64,000 nucleotides of DNA. It comes from Candidatus Aegiribacteria sp. MLS_C. GTDB taxonomy: Bacteria > Fermentibacterota > Fermentibacteria > Fermentibacterales > JCC-6. A program made the translations under genes and the position numbers. This document shows positions 54,338-62,820 of this stretch, piece after piece (position 1 is the stretch's first letter; every line of letters begins with the position of its first letter). The notes beneath the pieces are model-generated. The model was not told the DNA's origin. It was given only the letters and a program-made list of their open reading frames with translations, and did no database searches. The stretch is from the NCBI GenBank assembly GCA_002030045.1, contig LQBI01000002.1, positions 1 to 64,000 of the forward strand. Reading direction: 5' to 3'.

Positions 54338-56107
54338 ATGATCAAGGGAACGATAGACAAGATAGCGGGTCCGCTGGTTGTCGCGGACGGAATGAAGGAG
54401 GCCAGGATGTACGACCTGGTCTACGTATCCGACTATGGCCTGATCGGCGAGATAATCGAACTCAAGGGGGAAAAGGCCTCGATACAGGTATACGAGGAGA
54501 CCGGTGGCCTGAAACCCGGCGACCCGGTGACAGCCACGGGAAAGCCGCTTTCGGTCGAACTGGGACCCGGACTGGTGACAGCCATCTACGACGGCATCCA
54601 GCGGCCGCTGGACGAGATACGCGAGCAGGCCGGGGACTGGATAACCAGGGGTATAAGCATACGCGGCCTGGATCATGAGAAACTGTGGGACTGGAACCCC
54701 GTCGCCGAACCCGGTCTCGAGGTCGGCGGAGGAGAGGTTCTCGGAGAGGTCCCGGAGACGAAGCTGATAACCCACAGGGTGATGGTCCCGCCGGACGTGA
54801 AGGGAACCCTTACCTGGGTGAAGGAGGCCGGGAGCTGCAACATAGATACCGTTGTGGCGAAGGTGAATGACGGCGAAGGCGTCGAGGTCCAGCTGAAGAT
54901 GTACCACAACTGGCCGGTGAGGAAGCCGAGGCCGGTGGCGGAGAAGAGGGCTCCGGAGGAACCCCTGATAACCGGACAGAGGGTGGTGGACGCCTTCTTC
55001 CCGCTGGGCAAGGGCGGGACGGCCTGCGTCCCCGGGCCCTTCGGCAGCGGCAAGACGGTGATACAGCACCAGCTGGCCAAGTGGGCCGACGCGGAGATAG
55101 TGGTATACGTGGGATGCGGAGAACGCGGCAACGAGATGACCGACGTGCTGCAGGAGTTCCCCGAGCTGGAGGACCCAAAGAGCGGAGAGCCTCTCATCCT
55201 CAGGACCGTCCTGGTGGCCAACACAAGCAACATGCCTGTGGCCGCCCGGGAAGCCAGCGTCTACACGGGCATCACCATCGGAGAGTACTTCCGCGACATG
55301 GGCTACTCGGTGGCGCTCATGGCCGATTCGACCAGCAGGTGGGCCGAGGCCATGAGGGAGATGTCCGGAAGGCTCGAGGAGATGCCCGGCGAGGAGGGCT
55401 ACCCGGCGTATCTCGGAACCAGGATAGCCGAATTCTACGAGAGGGCCGGCAACGTGCTCTGCAGGGGCGGTGACCGCAGCGGAGCCCTGACCGTGGTGGG
55501 TGCCGTTAGTCCCGCCGGAGGCGACCTTTCCGATCCGGTAGTCCAGGCGACCCTGAGGGTGGTCAAGGTCTTCTGGAGCCTCCAGGCCAAGCTGGCCTAT
55601 GCAAGGCATTTTCCCGCCATAGGCTGGCTGGAGAGCTACTCTCTCTACACGGACAACCTCAGGGAGTACTACGACGAGAACCTCGGGGAGGGATGGGTCT
55701 CGATGATGAAGGAGGCCATATCCCTGCTTCAGCAGGAAGCCAACCTCCAGGAGATCGCCAGGCTGGTGGGCGCCGAGTCGCTCTCCCCCGAGGACCAGCT
55801 GATCCTTTACACATCCAGGTCCCTGAGGGAGGATTTCCTCCATCAGAACGCCTTCCACGAGGTGGACACATACGCCTCCATAGGCAAGCAGAAGGTCATG
55901 ATGGAGGTCATCATGAACACCCACGAGGAGATGAGGAAAGCCATAAGGAGCGGAGTCCCGCCAAGGGAGCTGTTCGACCTGCCGCTCAAGGAGGAGATAA
56001 CCAGGATGAGGTACATTCCCGAGGACGAGATAGGATCCATCGAGGCCATAAAGGGATCGGTCACCTCCCAGGTCAGCAGAGTCATAGAGAGCGAACAGAC
56101 CGCTTAG
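54338..56107 (+). CDS. atpA: V-type ATPase catalytic subunit A
   Basis: The catalytic subunit hydrolyses or makes ATP. The 589-aa product has the N-terminal barrel ([28 protein letters not shown]), the bulge domain ([14 protein letters not shown]), the P-loop [36 protein letters not shown], the Walker B region [35 protein letters not shown] and the helical C-terminus. All functional residues look intact. It follows a 44-nt gap after subunit F. Confidence 0.97.
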   Translation: MIKGTIDKIAGPLVVADGMKEARMYDLVYVSDYGLIGEIIELKGEKASIQVYEETGGLKPGDPVTATGKPLSVELGPGLVTAIYDGIQRPLDEIREQAGDWITRGISIRGLDHEKLWDWNPVAEPGLEVGGGEVLGEVPETKLITHRVMVPPDVKGTLTWVKEAGSCNIDTVVAKVNDGEGVEVQLKMYHNWPVRKPRPVAEKRAPEEPLITGQRVVDAFFPLGKGGTACVPGPFGSGKTVIQHQLAKWADAEIVVYVGCGERGNEMTDVLQEFPELEDPKSGEPLILRTVLVANTSNMPVAAREASVYTGITIGEYFRDMGYSVALMADSTSRWAEAMREMSGRLEEMPGEEGYPAYLGTRIAEFYERAGNVLCRGGDRSGALTVVGAVSPAGGDLSDPVVQATLRVVKVFWSLQAKLAYARHFPAIGWLESYSLYTDNLREYYDENLGEGWVSMMKEAISLLQQEANLQEIARLVGAESLSPEDQLILYTSRSLREDFLHQNAFHEVDTYASIGKQKVMMEVIMNTHEEMRKAIRSGVPPRELFDLPLKEEITRMRYIPEDEIGSIEAIKGSVTSQVSRVIESEQTA

Positions 56108-56118
56108 GAGGCGGGGAG

Positions 56119-57522
56119 ATGATCAGAGAATACACTACGACGGTTGAGATTTCCGGTCCCCTGATGCTGGTTGACAGGGTCGAGGGTGTGGCCTACGAGG
56201 AGCTGGTGGAGATAGAGCTGCCCGGAGGAGAGATCCGGCATGGCAAGGTGCTGGAGGTGGACAGCAGGATGGCCCTGGTCCAGCTCTTCGAGGGCAGCAG
56301 CGGCACGGACATCACCGAGAGCAGGGTTCGCTTCCTCGGCAAACAGGTCGAGCTCGGAGTCTCCGAGGAGATGCTGGGAAGGGTCTTCGACGGCCAGGGA
56401 AGGCCCAGGGCTCCCTTCGACACCGCCCCTCCCGTTGTGCCGGAGAGAATGGAGAACATAAACGGCGCCCCCATCAACCCCTACGCTCGGGATTACCCCG
56501 CCGAGTTCATACAGACGGGCTTCAGTTCCATAGACGGCATCAATACACTGGTCAGGGGGCAGAAACTGCCGGTGTTCAGCGGCAACGGACTGCCCCACGC
56601 GGCCGTGGCCGCCCAGATAGCCAGGCAGGCCCGGGTCCTGGGCGAGGGAGAGAGCTTTGCAGTGGTGTTCGCGGCCATGGGAATAACCTTCGAGGAGGCG
56701 GACTACTTCATCCGCGACTTCAGGAAGACCGGAGCAATGGACAGGGCTGTGGTCTTCATGAACCTGGCGGACGACCCGGCCATCGAGAGGATATCCACTC
56801 CCAGGATGGCGCTTACCGCCGCCGAGTACCTCGCATACGAGAAGGACATGCACATACTGGTCATCCTCACCGACATGACCAACTACTGCGACGCCCTGAG
56901 AGAGATCTCCGCGGCCCGCAAGGAGGTCCCGGGCAGACGGGGATATCCCGGTTATCTCTATACAGACCTGTCCACCATCTACGAGAGGGCCGGCAGAATA
57001 AAGGGCAGGAAGGGGTCCATCACGCAGATCCCGATACTCACCATGCCCGAGGACGACAAGACGCATCCTATCCCGGACCTCACCGGCTACATCACCGAGG
57101 GACAGCTGATACTGAACAGGGAACTCCACAAAAAGGGCGTCTACCCGCCCATGGACGTGATGGAGTCCCTCTCCAGGCTCAAGGACAAGGGCATCGGAAA
57201 GGGCAAGACCAGGGAGGACCACGCCGACCTTTTCAACCAGCTCATGGCGGCGTACTCCGCCGGCAAGGACGCAAGGGAGCTGGCTGTGATACTTGGGGCG
57301 GCGGCCCTCAGCGAGATCGACCAGAAGTACCTCAGGTTCGCGGACGAGTACGAGAGGAGGTACATCAGCCAGGGAGGACATGAGAACCGCAACATAGACG
57401 AGACCCTGGACCTCGGCTGGGAACTGCTGAAACTCCTTCCCAGGAACGAGATGAAGAGGATAGACCCGAAGAGACTGGACAAGTACTGGCCCGTGAAGGG
57501 CGGCGGGGAAGGGGACGACTGA
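56119..57522 (+). CDS. atpB: V-type ATPase subunit B
   Basis: The non-catalytic partner of A. The 467-aa protein starts [37 protein letters not shown] and has [41 protein letters not shown], where the P-loop is degenerate as expected, and [26 protein letters not shown]. The ORF track starts at 55693 inside atpA. ATG 56119 comes 11 nt after the atpA stop behind GGCGGGGAG. Overlaps subunit D by one base. Confidence 0.97.
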   Translation: MIREYTTTVEISGPLMLVDRVEGVAYEELVEIELPGGEIRHGKVLEVDSRMALVQLFEGSSGTDITESRVRFLGKQVELGVSEEMLGRVFDGQGRPRAPFDTAPPVVPERMENINGAPINPYARDYPAEFIQTGFSSIDGINTLVRGQKLPVFSGNGLPHAAVAAQIARQARVLGEGESFAVVFAAMGITFEEADYFIRDFRKTGAMDRAVVFMNLADDPAIERISTPRMALTAAEYLAYEKDMHILVILTDMTNYCDALREISAARKEVPGRRGYPGYLYTDLSTIYERAGRIKGRKGSITQIPILTMPEDDKTHPIPDLTGYITEGQLILNRELHKKGVYPPMDVMESLSRLKDKGIGKGKTREDHADLFNQLMAAYSAGKDARELAVILGAAALSEIDQKYLRFADEYERRYISQGGHENRNIDETLDLGWELLKLLPRNEMKRIDPKRLDKYWPVKGGGEGDD

Positions 57523-58151
57523 TGGCCATAGTCGTCAGCGCCACCCGCATGGAGCTGCTCAACCTTCGAAAGAAGGCCAAACTGGCCAGGAAGGGCCACA
57601 AGCTCCTGAAGGACAAGCTGGACGAGCTGATGAGGCAGTTCAAGATACTCATCTCCGAGTACGAGGGGGCCAGGCAGGAACTGGAGAGAGAACTGCAGGA
57701 AGCCTACGGGGAGTTCCTCTTCGCCAGGGCGGCAATGACGGAACCCGGCCTGCTGGACGCCCTCAGGTACCCGGGGGCCGAGGCGAAGGTGGAGACCGGG
57801 ACCAGGAAGATAATGAATCTGGTGCTCCCGGTCTTCGGGGTGTCCATCGAGGGCAGGGTGAGGAACTACGGTGTCTTCGACACCCCCGCCGAGCTGGACG
57901 AGGCGCTCAGGGTCTACAGTGAACTGCTCCCGAAGATCATCAAGCTGGCCGAGCAGGAGAAGGCCATAAGCCTGCTGGCCAGAGAGATAGATACAACCAG
58001 GCGCAGGGTCAACGCCCTGGAGTACAAGCTGATACCCGAGCTGGAGGAAGCCATCCGCGCCATAAGGCTGAAGCTGGAGGAGATGGAGCGTGGCAATCTC
58101 ACCAGGCTGATGAAGGTCAAGGAGATGGTGGAGGCAAAGCGTGGCATCTGA
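57522..58151 (+). CDS. atpD: V-type ATPase subunit D (central shaft)
   Basis: The 209-aa product is a long antiparallel coiled coil. The start TRMELLNLRKKAKLARKGHKLLKDKLDELMRQF is the classic D-subunit N-terminus, and the C-terminal helix contains TTRRRVNALEYKLIPELEEAIRAI, also diagnostic. With F it forms the rotating shaft inside the A3B3 head. It is the last gene of the operon. Confidence 0.96.
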   Translation: MAIVVSATRMELLNLRKKAKLARKGHKLLKDKLDELMRQFKILISEYEGARQELERELQEAYGEFLFARAAMTEPGLLDALRYPGAEAKVETGTRKIMNLVLPVFGVSIEGRVRNYGVFDTPAELDEALRVYSELLPKIIKLAEQEKAISLLAREIDTTRRRVNALEYKLIPELEEAIRAIRLKLEEMERGNLTRLMKVKEMVEAKRGI

Positions 58152-58491
58152 TCCCGGGCAGGACCGGGCCGGCCCCATCTTCCGGGTGTACAGGCGGCGT
58201 ATCCGTTAATATGTACCCCATACGCACATTATCACTATCCTGCCAATAAAATACGGTTCCCGTATATTACCGTGTTCCTTCACGGGCCCTTAACAGTCGA
58301 TTCGTATGGTTACCCGGAAGGACCCCGGAAGCGCCGGAACCGGAAGGCGATGAACACATCCGCCGCCATGCTGGCTCCTTCCTGAGAAGAACGGGCCGGC
58401 GGTCCCTTGGCTCTGCCGGTCTTGTCCACGGGTGTGATTTGACTTATGAATGATTGGTGGAAGATTGCATCTAAGAAACGAAAGGACGAAT
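58152..58491. other. 340-bp gap after the V-ATPase operon
   Basis: No convincing gene or RNA. AT-rich patches occur near 58205-58275 (TTAATATG, CAATAAAATA, GTATATTACC), and could hold promoters for the secreted-protein gene, but spacing is poor. No clear terminator. Confidence 0.4.
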
Positions 58492-59088
58492 ATGAGATCA
58501 CTGCTTTATACCGCGATTCTCCTGGCGCTCTCACAGGCTGCATTCGCCCAGCAGACCGAGACCTACGGATGGGAGGGCACAGCAACCATACTGAGCATGT
58601 ACCCCGACAGCTGCGTCATGGCTTCAATCGCCACCGACCCGGTCCACGGCGGGTCACAGTCCCTGGAGCTGGAAAGGCTTTCCGACGGCACTCCCCAGGC
58701 CTACGTGGCATGGATAACCGGCCTCAGCGACGGTGAAGAGGTGACCGCCAGCTTCTGGCGCTACGACGTCACACCGGCCGCCGCTCCTTCGTGCAGGATA
58801 TGGGCGCACTGGAACGACGACCCCGGCGACGTGAACGGGTACGCCGGCAGCGCCGGCGGGAACAGCGACTACGGTCCCGGCACCGGCTGGGACGAGACCG
58901 AGTACACCTGGACCGTGGTGGACGGTCATACCGGACTCGTCATCGAGGCCAGGGTCTACTCCAACCCCGGGGACATGGTATGGATCGACGACATGACCGT
59001 CACCGCCCCCACCGGTGCGGAGATCGTGATGCCCGGGGGTCTCGCCCTGGAGAGACAGACCTGGGGTTCCATCAAGACAGTGTTCTAG
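58492..59088 (+). CDS. Small secreted protein with beta-sandwich-like domain
   Basis: The 198-aa product has a signal peptide (MRSLLYTAILLALSQAAFAQQ). The mature part resembles a carbohydrate-binding-like jelly roll: paired aromatic and Gly/Asp-rich strands (GSQSLELERLSDGTPQAYVAWI, GEEVTASFWRYDV, VVDGHTGLVIEARVYSNPGDMVWIDDMTV). The tail ALERQTWGSIKTVF is compact and separate from the domain, which may mark export or attachment; this is inference. ORF-track start 58450 precedes the signal peptide; ATG 58492 follows AAAGGA. Confidence 0.65.
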   Translation: MRSLLYTAILLALSQAAFAQQTETYGWEGTATILSMYPDSCVMASIATDPVHGGSQSLELERLSDGTPQAYVAWITGLSDGEEVTASFWRYDVTPAAAPSCRIWAHWNDDPGDVNGYAGSAGGNSDYGPGTGWDETEYTWTVVDGHTGLVIEARVYSNPGDMVWIDDMTVTAPTGAEIVMPGGLALERQTWGSIKTVF

Positions 59089-59110
59089 CGGGACCTATGT
59101 TCATGTACTG

Positions 59111-59135
59111 AGCGGGGAGGCGTCGCCTCCCCGCT
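59111..59135. terminator. Strong 12-bp hairpin between convergent genes
   Basis: AGCGGGGAGGCG and CGCCTCCCCGCT form a perfect 12-bp inverted repeat around one base, followed by CTCTTCATTCC. Likely a bidirectional terminator between the secreted protein and ElbB genes. Confidence 0.7.
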
Positions 59136-59187
59136 CTCTTCATTCCCCGGGAGGATGCGGTCGGTCCCTCGAGGGCCTGCACCGGTC

Positions 59188-59838
59188 TCAGAGTAGCCTG
59201 TTCAGCTCCTCCACCATCCTGAGTGCTCCCGCGTAGACCTCCGCCGGCCCGTTAGCCAGCATGTACGCGGGGGTTGTGACTATCCTCCTGTCCACATCGA
59301 CTACGGCGTCGTCCACCGGGCATTTCACGTGAACCGCGCCCATAGCCTCGATGGCCTCCGCGGTTTCCCTGTCATTCCCTATGGTGAGCCTTGCGCCGGG
59401 TACGGTGCGGGCAAGTATCACCGGGGCTATGCACATGGCGGCTATCGGCTTGCCGTCACGCAGGGCATCCTCGATAAGTTTCCGAACTTCCGGGTTGACC
59501 GTGCATTCCGCGCCGTCCCTGCCGAAGGAGCACAGTGTCAGGGCGGCACCGAAGCCGCCGGGGAAGACCACGGCATCGTAGTCCCCGCTCTTCAGTCCGG
59601 AAAGCGGAAGGATGTTCCCCCTGGCTATCCTGGCCGCCTCCCTGAGGGCGTTCCTGGGTTCTTCCTCGGGTTCACCCGTCGAATGGTCCACCGTTGTTCC
59701 CTGGTGAACGTCCGGGGCGGTGAAGACCGCCTGGTAGCCCGCCCTGTCCAGTGCGATGAGCGCCGATACCGCCTCGTGTATCTCCGAACCGTCCTTCACT
59801 CCGCAGCCGCTGAGCACGAAAGCCACTTTCCTGGCCAT
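59188..59838 (-). CDS. elbB: ElbB-type DJ-1/PfpI family protein (glyoxalase-like)
   Basis: The 216-aa product belongs to the isoprenoid-biosynthesis ElbB branch: VAFVLSGCGVKDGSEIHEAVSALIALDRAGYQAVFTAPD, YDAVVFPGGFGAALTL and the nucleophile-elbow cysteine in IAAMCIAPVILAR. E. coli ElbB has weak glyoxalase III activity; the physiological role is unclear. The ORF track starts at 59976; ATG 59838 is preceded by GGAGGG and matches the family N-terminus. Confidence 0.92.
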   Translation of the reverse strand: MARKVAFVLSGCGVKDGSEIHEAVSALIALDRAGYQAVFTAPDVHQGTTVDHSTGEPEEEPRNALREAARIARGNILPLSGLKSGDYDAVVFPGGFGAALTLCSFGRDGAECTVNPEVRKLIEDALRDGKPIAAMCIAPVILARTVPGARLTIGNDRETAEAIEAMGAVHVKCPVDDAVVDVDRRIVTTPAYMLANGPAEVYAGALRMVEELNRLL

Positions 59839-59976
59839 GGGATACCCTCCGTTCGATGTACTGTTCACTCTTAAGGAACAGATACTAAAACAGGCAGGCC
59901 GGGTCCAGGATTCCGCCTGGAACCTTGCCCTTTCCGGCAGGTCAAGTATCTTCTTCGCAACTGAAAGGAAGTCCAT

Positions 59977-60648
59977 ATGAGAACAACACTCCTTGCACCG
60001 GTGCTATTTTCGCTGGTCCTGTCATCATGTTACTACGGCCCCTTGCAGGGTGCCCATACTCTGGGCAAGAACCACATCACGGTGACCGGCGGCGCCACGC
60101 TTCCGGCGTACTTCTCGGCGGACTCCAGGCGGGAGGCCGAGGAGACAAGGACCGACTTCCTTGAAGCATACCCGACGGCGGATTTCGCCGTTGGTGCAAC
60201 GGAGAGCATCGATCTCGGGGTATCCTCATTCGGCTACGGGGCAGGACCGATGGTGAAGTACAACTTCATGCCCCCCGAAGACCCCGACGCCGTCTCCGCC
60301 ATGCTCAACATGAACTACGTCATACCCGTTCAGGTCATGATGCCAAGGTTCTCCCTCTGCGCCGGGCACCGTTTCGACAGGGAGCTTGAGGTGTTCGCCG
60401 GGGCCGACATGGGCTACGGGCCGGACCTTGCCAACATTCCGGAATCCGGGGACGGCTCCCATGACTGGGATTCGGTCGACAACACCTTCTTCTCAAGTAT
60501 CCGGATAGGCTGCAGGTACGAACTCAAACCACCTGGAAGCCCGAACGAGGACAGGACATACCTGCCCGAGTCGATACTGTTCCAGTTCACCATTCCCCTG
60601 GATATCTCCAGGAGCATGATACTGGCCGGTCTCGGCATCACCTACTAG
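59977..60648 (+). CDS. Lipoprotein of unknown function, possible outer-membrane beta protein
   Basis: The signal peptide ends in a lipobox (LVLSSC, Cys about residue 18), so the mature protein should be lipid-anchored. The rest is Gly/aromatic-rich alternating sequence (GVSSFGYGAGPMVKYNFM, FSLCAGHRFDRELEVFAGADMGY, ILFQFTIPLDISRSMILAGLGITY) like a small outer-membrane barrel. I do not recognise a family. It starts after GAAAGGAAG and precedes the PHP gene by 9 nt. Confidence 0.65.
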   Translation: MRTTLLAPVLFSLVLSSCYYGPLQGAHTLGKNHITVTGGATLPAYFSADSRREAEETRTDFLEAYPTADFAVGATESIDLGVSSFGYGAGPMVKYNFMPPEDPDAVSAMLNMNYVIPVQVMMPRFSLCAGHRFDRELEVFAGADMGYGPDLANIPESGDGSHDWDSVDNTFFSSIRIGCRYELKPPGSPNEDRTYLPESILFQFTIPLDISRSMILAGLGITY

Positions 60649-60657
60649 GGGGTGAAC

Positions 60658-61479
60658 ATGACTGCAGGAGCCGGCCTGTGCGACATGCACGTCCACACCA
60701 GCGATTCTCCGGATGCGGATATAGCAGCCTGGGAACTGGTCAGGAGGGGCATTCAGAAGAACATGGCAGCCATAGGGTTCGTCGCCCACCTCGACCTGGA
60801 CCCTGCCGATCCATGCTACGATTCCTTCGACCGTGAGGAGTACGATTATTCGATCGGACGCGCCAGGCACGAGTCAGCCGGAAGGCTGGAGGTCATGAAG
60901 GGTCTCGAGGTCGGCGAACCCCACCGTTTTCAGGAGGAGGCGCTGCGAAGGGTCGATTACGGAGAATACGATTTTATCGTGGGAGCGCTGCACAGCGTCG
61001 AGGGCACCGGTATGGTGCTGGGGGAAGAAGCCTTCGGTGAACGCGAACCTCTCGAGGTCATCGAGGGATACTACGCGGAGACCCTGGTCATGCTCCAGAG
61101 AGCTGATATGGACGTACTCGCCCACCTCGGGCTCTTCAGGCGGGGCATGGCCATTGCCGGCCTCGATACCTCCCTGGACGAGACAGAAATCTGGCCTGAA
61201 ACTATGCGGGAAATACTTCAGACGCTCATCGACAGGGGCATCTCACTGGAACTGAACACCTCCGGCCTGAGGAGGAAGGAGAGTATTACCTACCCCACAC
61301 CGGAGATACTGGGGCTCTACCGTGGCATGGGAGGAACCCTCGTGACGCTGGGTTCTGACTCCCACCGTGACCCCCACGTCTTCTTCGGGCTGGCACAGGG
61401 CAGGGAACTCCTGAAGGAGAAGGGCTTCGACAGGGCATTCATATACCGGGGAAGGCAGCCGGTGGAGTTCCCCATCTGA
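60658..61479 (+). CDS. PHP-domain phosphoesterase (histidinol-phosphatase-like)
   Basis: The PHP fold is clear: CDMHVHTSDSPDADIAAWELVRRGIQKNMAAIGFVAHLD holds the first metal ligands, then MKGLEVGEPHRFQEE, YDFIVGALHSVEG, DMDVLAHLGLFRR, and TLGSDSHRDPHVFFGLAQG. This matches histidinol-phosphatase HisJ, but no other his gene is nearby and the family also includes other phosphoesterases. ATG 60658 behind GGGGGTG is preferred over the GTG at 60652. Confidence 0.85.
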   Translation: MTAGAGLCDMHVHTSDSPDADIAAWELVRRGIQKNMAAIGFVAHLDLDPADPCYDSFDREEYDYSIGRARHESAGRLEVMKGLEVGEPHRFQEEALRRVDYGEYDFIVGALHSVEGTGMVLGEEAFGEREPLEVIEGYYAETLVMLQRADMDVLAHLGLFRRGMAIAGLDTSLDETEIWPETMREILQTLIDRGISLELNTSGLRRKESITYPTPEILGLYRGMGGTLVTLGSDSHRDPHVFFGLAQGRELLKEKGFDRAFIYRGRQPVEFPI

Positions 61480-61499
61480 GGACATTGTCCACGGGGACC

Positions 61500-62621
61500 T
61501 CAGGTGGTCAGACCGTGGTCCTCCAGCTCCCTGGTGGCGTCCTCCACCCTGTCCAGGGCGGTGGATTCCTCCACCCACTGACAGAGGTCGCGTATACCTT
61601 CCTTGAGTTCGATCCCCGCCCTGAAGCCCAGCATTTCCTCCGTCTTCGAGGTGTCCGCGAAGCAGTGCCTCACATCCCCCGCCCTGAACTGGTCCCTGAT
61701 GATGAAGTTGTCGTCGGGCCTGCCCAGCTCACGGGCTATTGCAATGCCCATGCCCGTAACCGAGGTGGGGGTGCCTGTGCCGACGTTCAGCACCTCGCTG
61801 TCTATACCGGGCCTCTCCAGGGCCAGCACGCAGGCCTCGCACAGGTCCTTTACGTGGATGAAGTCGCGGCTCTGGAGCCCGTCCTCGAAGACAACCGGCG
61901 GTTTCCCGTTCAGCAGTCTGGAGGCGAAGATGGCACCGACCCCCGTGTAGGGATTTGAAAGGGCCTGCCTGGTTCCGTAGACGTTGAAGAAGCGCAGCGC
62001 AACGGTGGATATGCCGTAGGCGAGTCCGGTAACGAGGAACATCTCCTCGTGGTCCCTCTTGTTCACTGCGTAGATAGAGGACGGATACAGCTGCTTGGTC
62101 TCAGGCACGGGAATCGGCACCGCCGCCTCTCCGCACCGGGGACAGAGCACCTCCCACTCGTGCCTTGCCAGCTGCTCCGGGGGCCTGAGCCTCGGGGCGA
62201 ACTCGCCGCATTCCCCGCAGCGGTATAGCCCCTCGCCGTAGATCGACATAGAGCTGGCGACAAGCATCCTCTGAATTGAATCCCTCCTGGAAACCACCTC
62301 CTCCAGGACGACCGAGGCTCCCAGAGCGTTCACTGAGGTGTAGTGCTCGATGCGGTACATCGACTGGCCGACCCCCACCGCCGCCGCGAAATGCACGAGG
62401 AACTGGCAGCCTTCCATTGCACGGGCCACCGAATCCCTGTCCCTTACGTCCCCTGCGATCAGCTCAACTGAAGGGTGCAGGTAGGAGGGTCTCCCGGACC
62501 CCTCTCCATGGACCTGGGGATCAAGGTTGTCCAGCACTCTTACCGAGTAACCCTTCTCAATAAGCGCATCCGCAAGATGGGAGCCGATGAAGCCGGCCCC
62601 TCCGGTTATGAGTACGTTCAT
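61500..62621 (-). CDS. NAD-dependent sugar-nucleotide epimerase with zinc-ribbon insertion (dTDP-rhamnose 4-epimerase-like)
   Basis: An extended SDR: VLITGGAGFIGSHLADALIEKGYSVRVLDNLDPQ is the NAD-binding start, and the catalytic YxxxK is in SSIYAVNKRDHEE. Between residues ~140 and 180 it carries CGECG and CPRCG pairs, likely a zinc ribbon, an insertion I associate with dTDP-L-rhamnose 4-epimerase-like proteins. Substrate is thus tentative. It would feed envelope glycan synthesis. Its own promoter lies at 62702-62730. Confidence 0.83.
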   Translation of the reverse strand: MNVLITGGAGFIGSHLADALIEKGYSVRVLDNLDPQVHGEGSGRPSYLHPSVELIAGDVRDRDSVARAMEGCQFLVHFAAAVGVGQSMYRIEHYTSVNALGASVVLEEVVSRRDSIQRMLVASSMSIYGEGLYRCGECGEFAPRLRPPEQLARHEWEVLCPRCGEAAVPIPVPETKQLYPSSIYAVNKRDHEEMFLVTGLAYGISTVALRFFNVYGTRQALSNPYTGVGAIFASRLLNGKPPVVFEDGLQSRDFIHVKDLCEACVLALERPGIDSEVLNVGTGTPTSVTGMGIAIARELGRPDDNFIIRDQFRAGDVRHCFADTSKTEEMLGFRAGIELKEGIRDLCQWVEESTALDRVEDATRELEDHGLTT

Positions 62622-62701
62622 TCTCAGGCTTTCCTGTCAGAGGGGAAAACGGTTCAACTGCGCGATCGCCCCCGGGTCGGACGAGACGGGAACTGCACTT
62701 A

Positions 62702-62730
62702 AACATACCAGCACCCGGACCCCGCATCAA
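62702..62730 (-). promoter_or_regulatory. Promoter of the epimerase gene
   Basis: On the minus strand TTGATG (62730-62725), 17-nt spacer, TATGTT (62707-62702), 80 nt before the ATG. Confidence 0.6.
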
Positions 62731-62820
62731 TCCTGAAGCAGTCCGCCGGCCGTGCCAAACAGGCCTCGCTTTCATATAGTAGATATCCCGTTGCGACTTG
62801 TCTCTTCAGAAAGGAACCCC

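Noticed and set aside
54164-55924. 586-aa minus-strand ORF opposite the V-ATPase A gene
   Set aside because: Long only because GC-rich codons leave few antisense stops; composition is atypical of a protein.
59320-59336. TTTCACGTGAA, a parS-like core
   Set aside because: Only the central 11 bases match; the flanks break the palindrome, it lies in elbB coding DNA and is far from parAB.
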